DNA of 64,000 nucleotides from a virus. The stretch spans positions 1 to 64,000 of the IMG/VR virus record IMGVR_UViG_3300028007_000001; one strand, written 5' to 3'. The notes beneath the pieces are model-generated. The model was not told the origin of the DNA. It ran no database searches and saw nothing but the letters and a program-made list of their open reading frames with translations. Made by a program: the position numbers and the translations under genes. Positions within the stretch are counted from its first letter, which is position 1. Every line of letters begins with the position of its first letter. Of the stretch, positions 62,009 through 64,000 are shown one piece after another.

Positions 62009-64000
62009 ATGCCTCTGGGACAGAACGTTTACGGAACTCAACCATACGGAGGGGAGGCATTCCCCTCTATCATTGTCATCGACACTGCGGTCGAGGAAGA
62101 GTACGGCATCCTCGTGCTGGAGTCGGTCGGTGATGTTCCTCTGCCTGCCGTCGAGGAAGAACTTGAGTCGCCGGTTCTCGATCCTCGGTTCATCCTCGGG
62201 TCCGATGTCACGATGCTCGGCTTCACCGTCGACATCTACGTCGTGGATAAGTTCGGAAATCGGCTTGCCCAACTTCCCAACGCCAAGGTGAACTCGATCT
62301 CAGACGTTCTGAACTCTCCTGACACGGCCTCGATCTCTGTCGACCCGCTCGATCCAGGGGTTCGTAACTTGAGCCTGGTCAACAAGGAAGTTCAGATCTG
62401 GATCGACGGAGATTTGAAGTTCTGGGGCCAGCCGTGGCGAGTAAACGGAAACTTTCGAGAGATCACGTTCGAACTGGAAGATCCAATGGGGTCTTTCCGA
62501 AAGAGGATCATCGACCGTACCTCACTGATCTATACCAGCATCGAGCAGAGAGACATCGCCTGGGAGTTGCTCAACTACGCCCAGCAAGACACGATGGACG
62601 GCCAGACCAATCGTGACCTCAACATCACCAAGGGCGAGTGGAGCGGGGTGTCGAGACTTCGCTCTCGGCAGTATCTCCGAGAAGAGCACCCCAAGATCTA
62701 TCAACTCCTGGAAGAGTTCCCTCTCTTGGACGGTGGGTTCGACTGGGATCTCGTATACAACCTCGATGCCGCCGTCTCGTACGAAGAAGAGGTACTGAAG
62801 CGCAACCCGATTGGGTACTGGATTCTTTCGGATTCAGACGACACCGACACGGCGTTGGACAGTTCCGGGCAGGGGCGCCACGGAGTGATCATGGGGGATC
62901 CTCTGAGAGTCTCTGGGATGCTTCAGGACGATCCCTACGGCGCCTTGCACTTCACCGGGGTTGACGAGTACGTCGACATCGAGGACGACGTGTGGTTCGA
63001 CGGTGGTGCCTTCACCGTCGCTGCGTGGGTGCAACTCCACTCCTACGTCGACTACCAGAGGTTGATCGAGTTCGGAGCCGGTCAGGACAACAGCAACGTC
63101 GTCCTGTTCTTGTCTGCTGACGCCGCCAACTCTCGCAAGGTCGGTGCCTTTCAGTTCAACGGTGCGGTGCAGAGCAGCATCGTGTACGCCCCGTCGTCTC
63201 TCAACCTCGACACGATCTACTTCCTCGTCTTCGCCTACGACGGAAACGGAAACCTCAAGATCTACAAGGACGGGGTTCTTTGGGCGACCCTTGCGTTCGG
63301 AGATCCTGACAACGTTCTCAGGACGACCAACTACATCGGAAAGTCGGAGTGGGGGCACATCGGACTCACTCAGGGCATCATCCAGCACGTCGCCATCTTC
63401 TCGGAAGAACTTTCGGATTCTGTCGTCCAGAGGCTCTACGACACAGGACAGGGGACGTTCGACACCCGAGTCGAGCGTCAGTGGCAGCCATACCACCCCC
63501 GCAAGGGGATCGCTCGCATCCGGGAGAAGTTGATTTGGAAGGCAGACGAAGAAGGCAAGGAAGACCTCAGAAACATTTTGTCGTTCTCTTGGAGCGAGGA
63601 CGCTGTTGGCATGGCGACGGAGGTATACGCCCTCGGAGGAACGTCGTCTGAAGGCATCCGGTTCGAAGGTATCCATGAGAACGTTTCCAAGAGCGCAGAG
63701 TATGGCGTTCTGCAAGAGGTCTGGTCAGAAGGCGACACACTCGACACGACATGGCTCACCGACAGGGCGAAGCGAGAGGTTCTCGATCGAGAAGAGCCTG
63801 CCGTTGCAGTCAGCATCACAGGCGCTCAAGGCGTAGACCCAGACCTGGCGAGCACGATCGACGTTGGTGATTGGCTGCCGATCGTCATTGATCATGGGAG
63901 GATTCAGGTAGACGCCTACTATCGGGTGTCTACGAAGATCTGGAGGCCCGACAACACCTTCGATCTGGAGTTCGACCCTGAGTACCGGACAGAACTCGAC
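62009..64000 (+). CDS. Minor tail protein with embedded laminin-G/lectin domain (partial)
   Basis: At least 664 codons, ATG at 62009, open at the right edge. First 260 residues resemble siphovirus tail-hub proteins (FTVDIYVVDKFGNRLAQLPN, VQIWIDGDLKFWGQPWRVN, FELEDPMGSFRKRIIDRTS). Residues about 264-480 are a concanavalin/laminin-G domain: TALDSSGQGRHGVIMGD, ALHFTGVDEYVDIEDDVWF, FTVAAWVQLHSYVDYQRLIE and YKDGVLWATLAFGDPDNV. The hub sequence resumes after it, so the lectin is an insertion, likely for sugar binding on the host surface. Confidence 0.82.
   Translation, partial: MPLGQNVYGTQPYGGEAFPSIIVIDTAVEEEYGILVLESVGDVPLPAVEEELESPVLDPRFILGSDVTMLGFTVDIYVVDKFGNRLAQLPNAKVNSISDVLNSPDTASISVDPLDPGVRNLSLVNKEVQIWIDGDLKFWGQPWRVNGNFREITFELEDPMGSFRKRIIDRTSLIYTSIEQRDIAWELLNYAQQDTMDGQTNRDLNITKGEWSGVSRLRSRQYLREEHPKIYQLLEEFPLLDGGFDWDLVYNLDAAVSYEEEVLKRNPIGYWILSDSDDTDTALDSSGQGRHGVIMGDPLRVSGMLQDDPYGALHFTGVDEYVDIEDDVWFDGGAFTVAAWVQLHSYVDYQRLIEFGAGQDNSNVVLFLSADAANSRKVGAFQFNGAVQSSIVYAPSSLNLDTIYFLVFAYDGNGNLKIYKDGVLWATLAFGDPDNVLRTTNYIGKSEWGHIGLTQGIIQHVAIFSEELSDSVVQRLYDTGQGTFDTRVERQWQPYHPRKGIARIREKLIWKADEEGKEDLRNILSFSWSEDAVGMATEVYALGGTSSEGIRFEGIHENVSKSAEYGVLQEVWSEGDTLDTTWLTDRAKREVLDREEPAVAVSITGAQGVDPDLASTIDVGDWLPIVIDHGRIQVDAYYRVSTKIWRPDNTFDLEFDPEYRTELD

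Noticed and set aside
1-64000. CRISPR array
   Set aside because: Repeats are very short, irregularly spaced and lie in genes; no repeat-spacer regularity seen.

Overview
The window is one continuous piece of a large tailed bacteriophage (siphovirus-type) genome whose host is almost certainly an actinobacterium. The evidence is a WhiB-family regulator (found only in actinobacteria and their phages), high GC, frequent GTG starts, apparent leaderless messages, and a tape-measure gene of 1,790 codons inside a standard terminase-portal-capsid-neck-tail order. No integrase, DNA polymerase or lysis cassette is visible, so the genome continues beyond both ends and temperate or lytic lifestyle cannot be decided here.

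Layout. Positions 1-20,000 are a left arm read almost wholly on the minus strand. It holds replication and nucleotide genes (ssDNA-binding-like protein, sigma-like factor, DnaG-type primase, dCTP deaminase, DnaB-type helicase, winged-helix protein, SNF2-type helicase), many small regulators, a possible tRNA, and near its start a gamma-glutamylcyclotransferase-like gene, a class II glutamine amidotransferase and an amidoligase. About 20,000-20,130 is a divergent promoter pair. From 20,129 to 36,616 a right early arm on the plus strand carries many small genes (zinc-ribbon proteins, an HD-type phosphohydrolase, a WhiB protein, a second sigma factor), a short minus-strand island (21,731-22,573), and a second amidoligase plus glutamine amidotransferase pair (29,555-31,304). 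From 36,896 to the right end lie the late genes: ribbon-helix-helix protein, large terminase, portal, protease/scaffold, decoration and major capsid proteins, connectors, tail terminator, tail tube, frameshifted tail chaperones, tape measure with a peptidase-like end, distal tail protein, tail collar protein and a lectin-bearing minor tail protein cut by the window edge.

Regulation. Ten or more promoters with TTGACA-like and TATNNT-like boxes are visible. Several carry an odd-length palindrome, CAGAAASTTTCTG, in the 17-base spacer, as expected for a repressor operator. Two neighbouring promoters carry a different palindrome, CCATAG-N4-CTATGG. Most promoter-proximal genes share an unusual AGGGGTAC leader just upstream of the start codon. 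Short relatives of the operator (AAASTTT) and the hexamer TTCGGA/TCCGAA are scattered through genes and gaps on both strands far above chance.

The most interesting biology is the pair of complete, diverged amidoligase/glutamine-amidotransferase modules in one phage, probably an amide-bond-forming modification system of unknown substrate, together with a genome-wide motif system that looks like dispersed repressor or architectural-protein sites.
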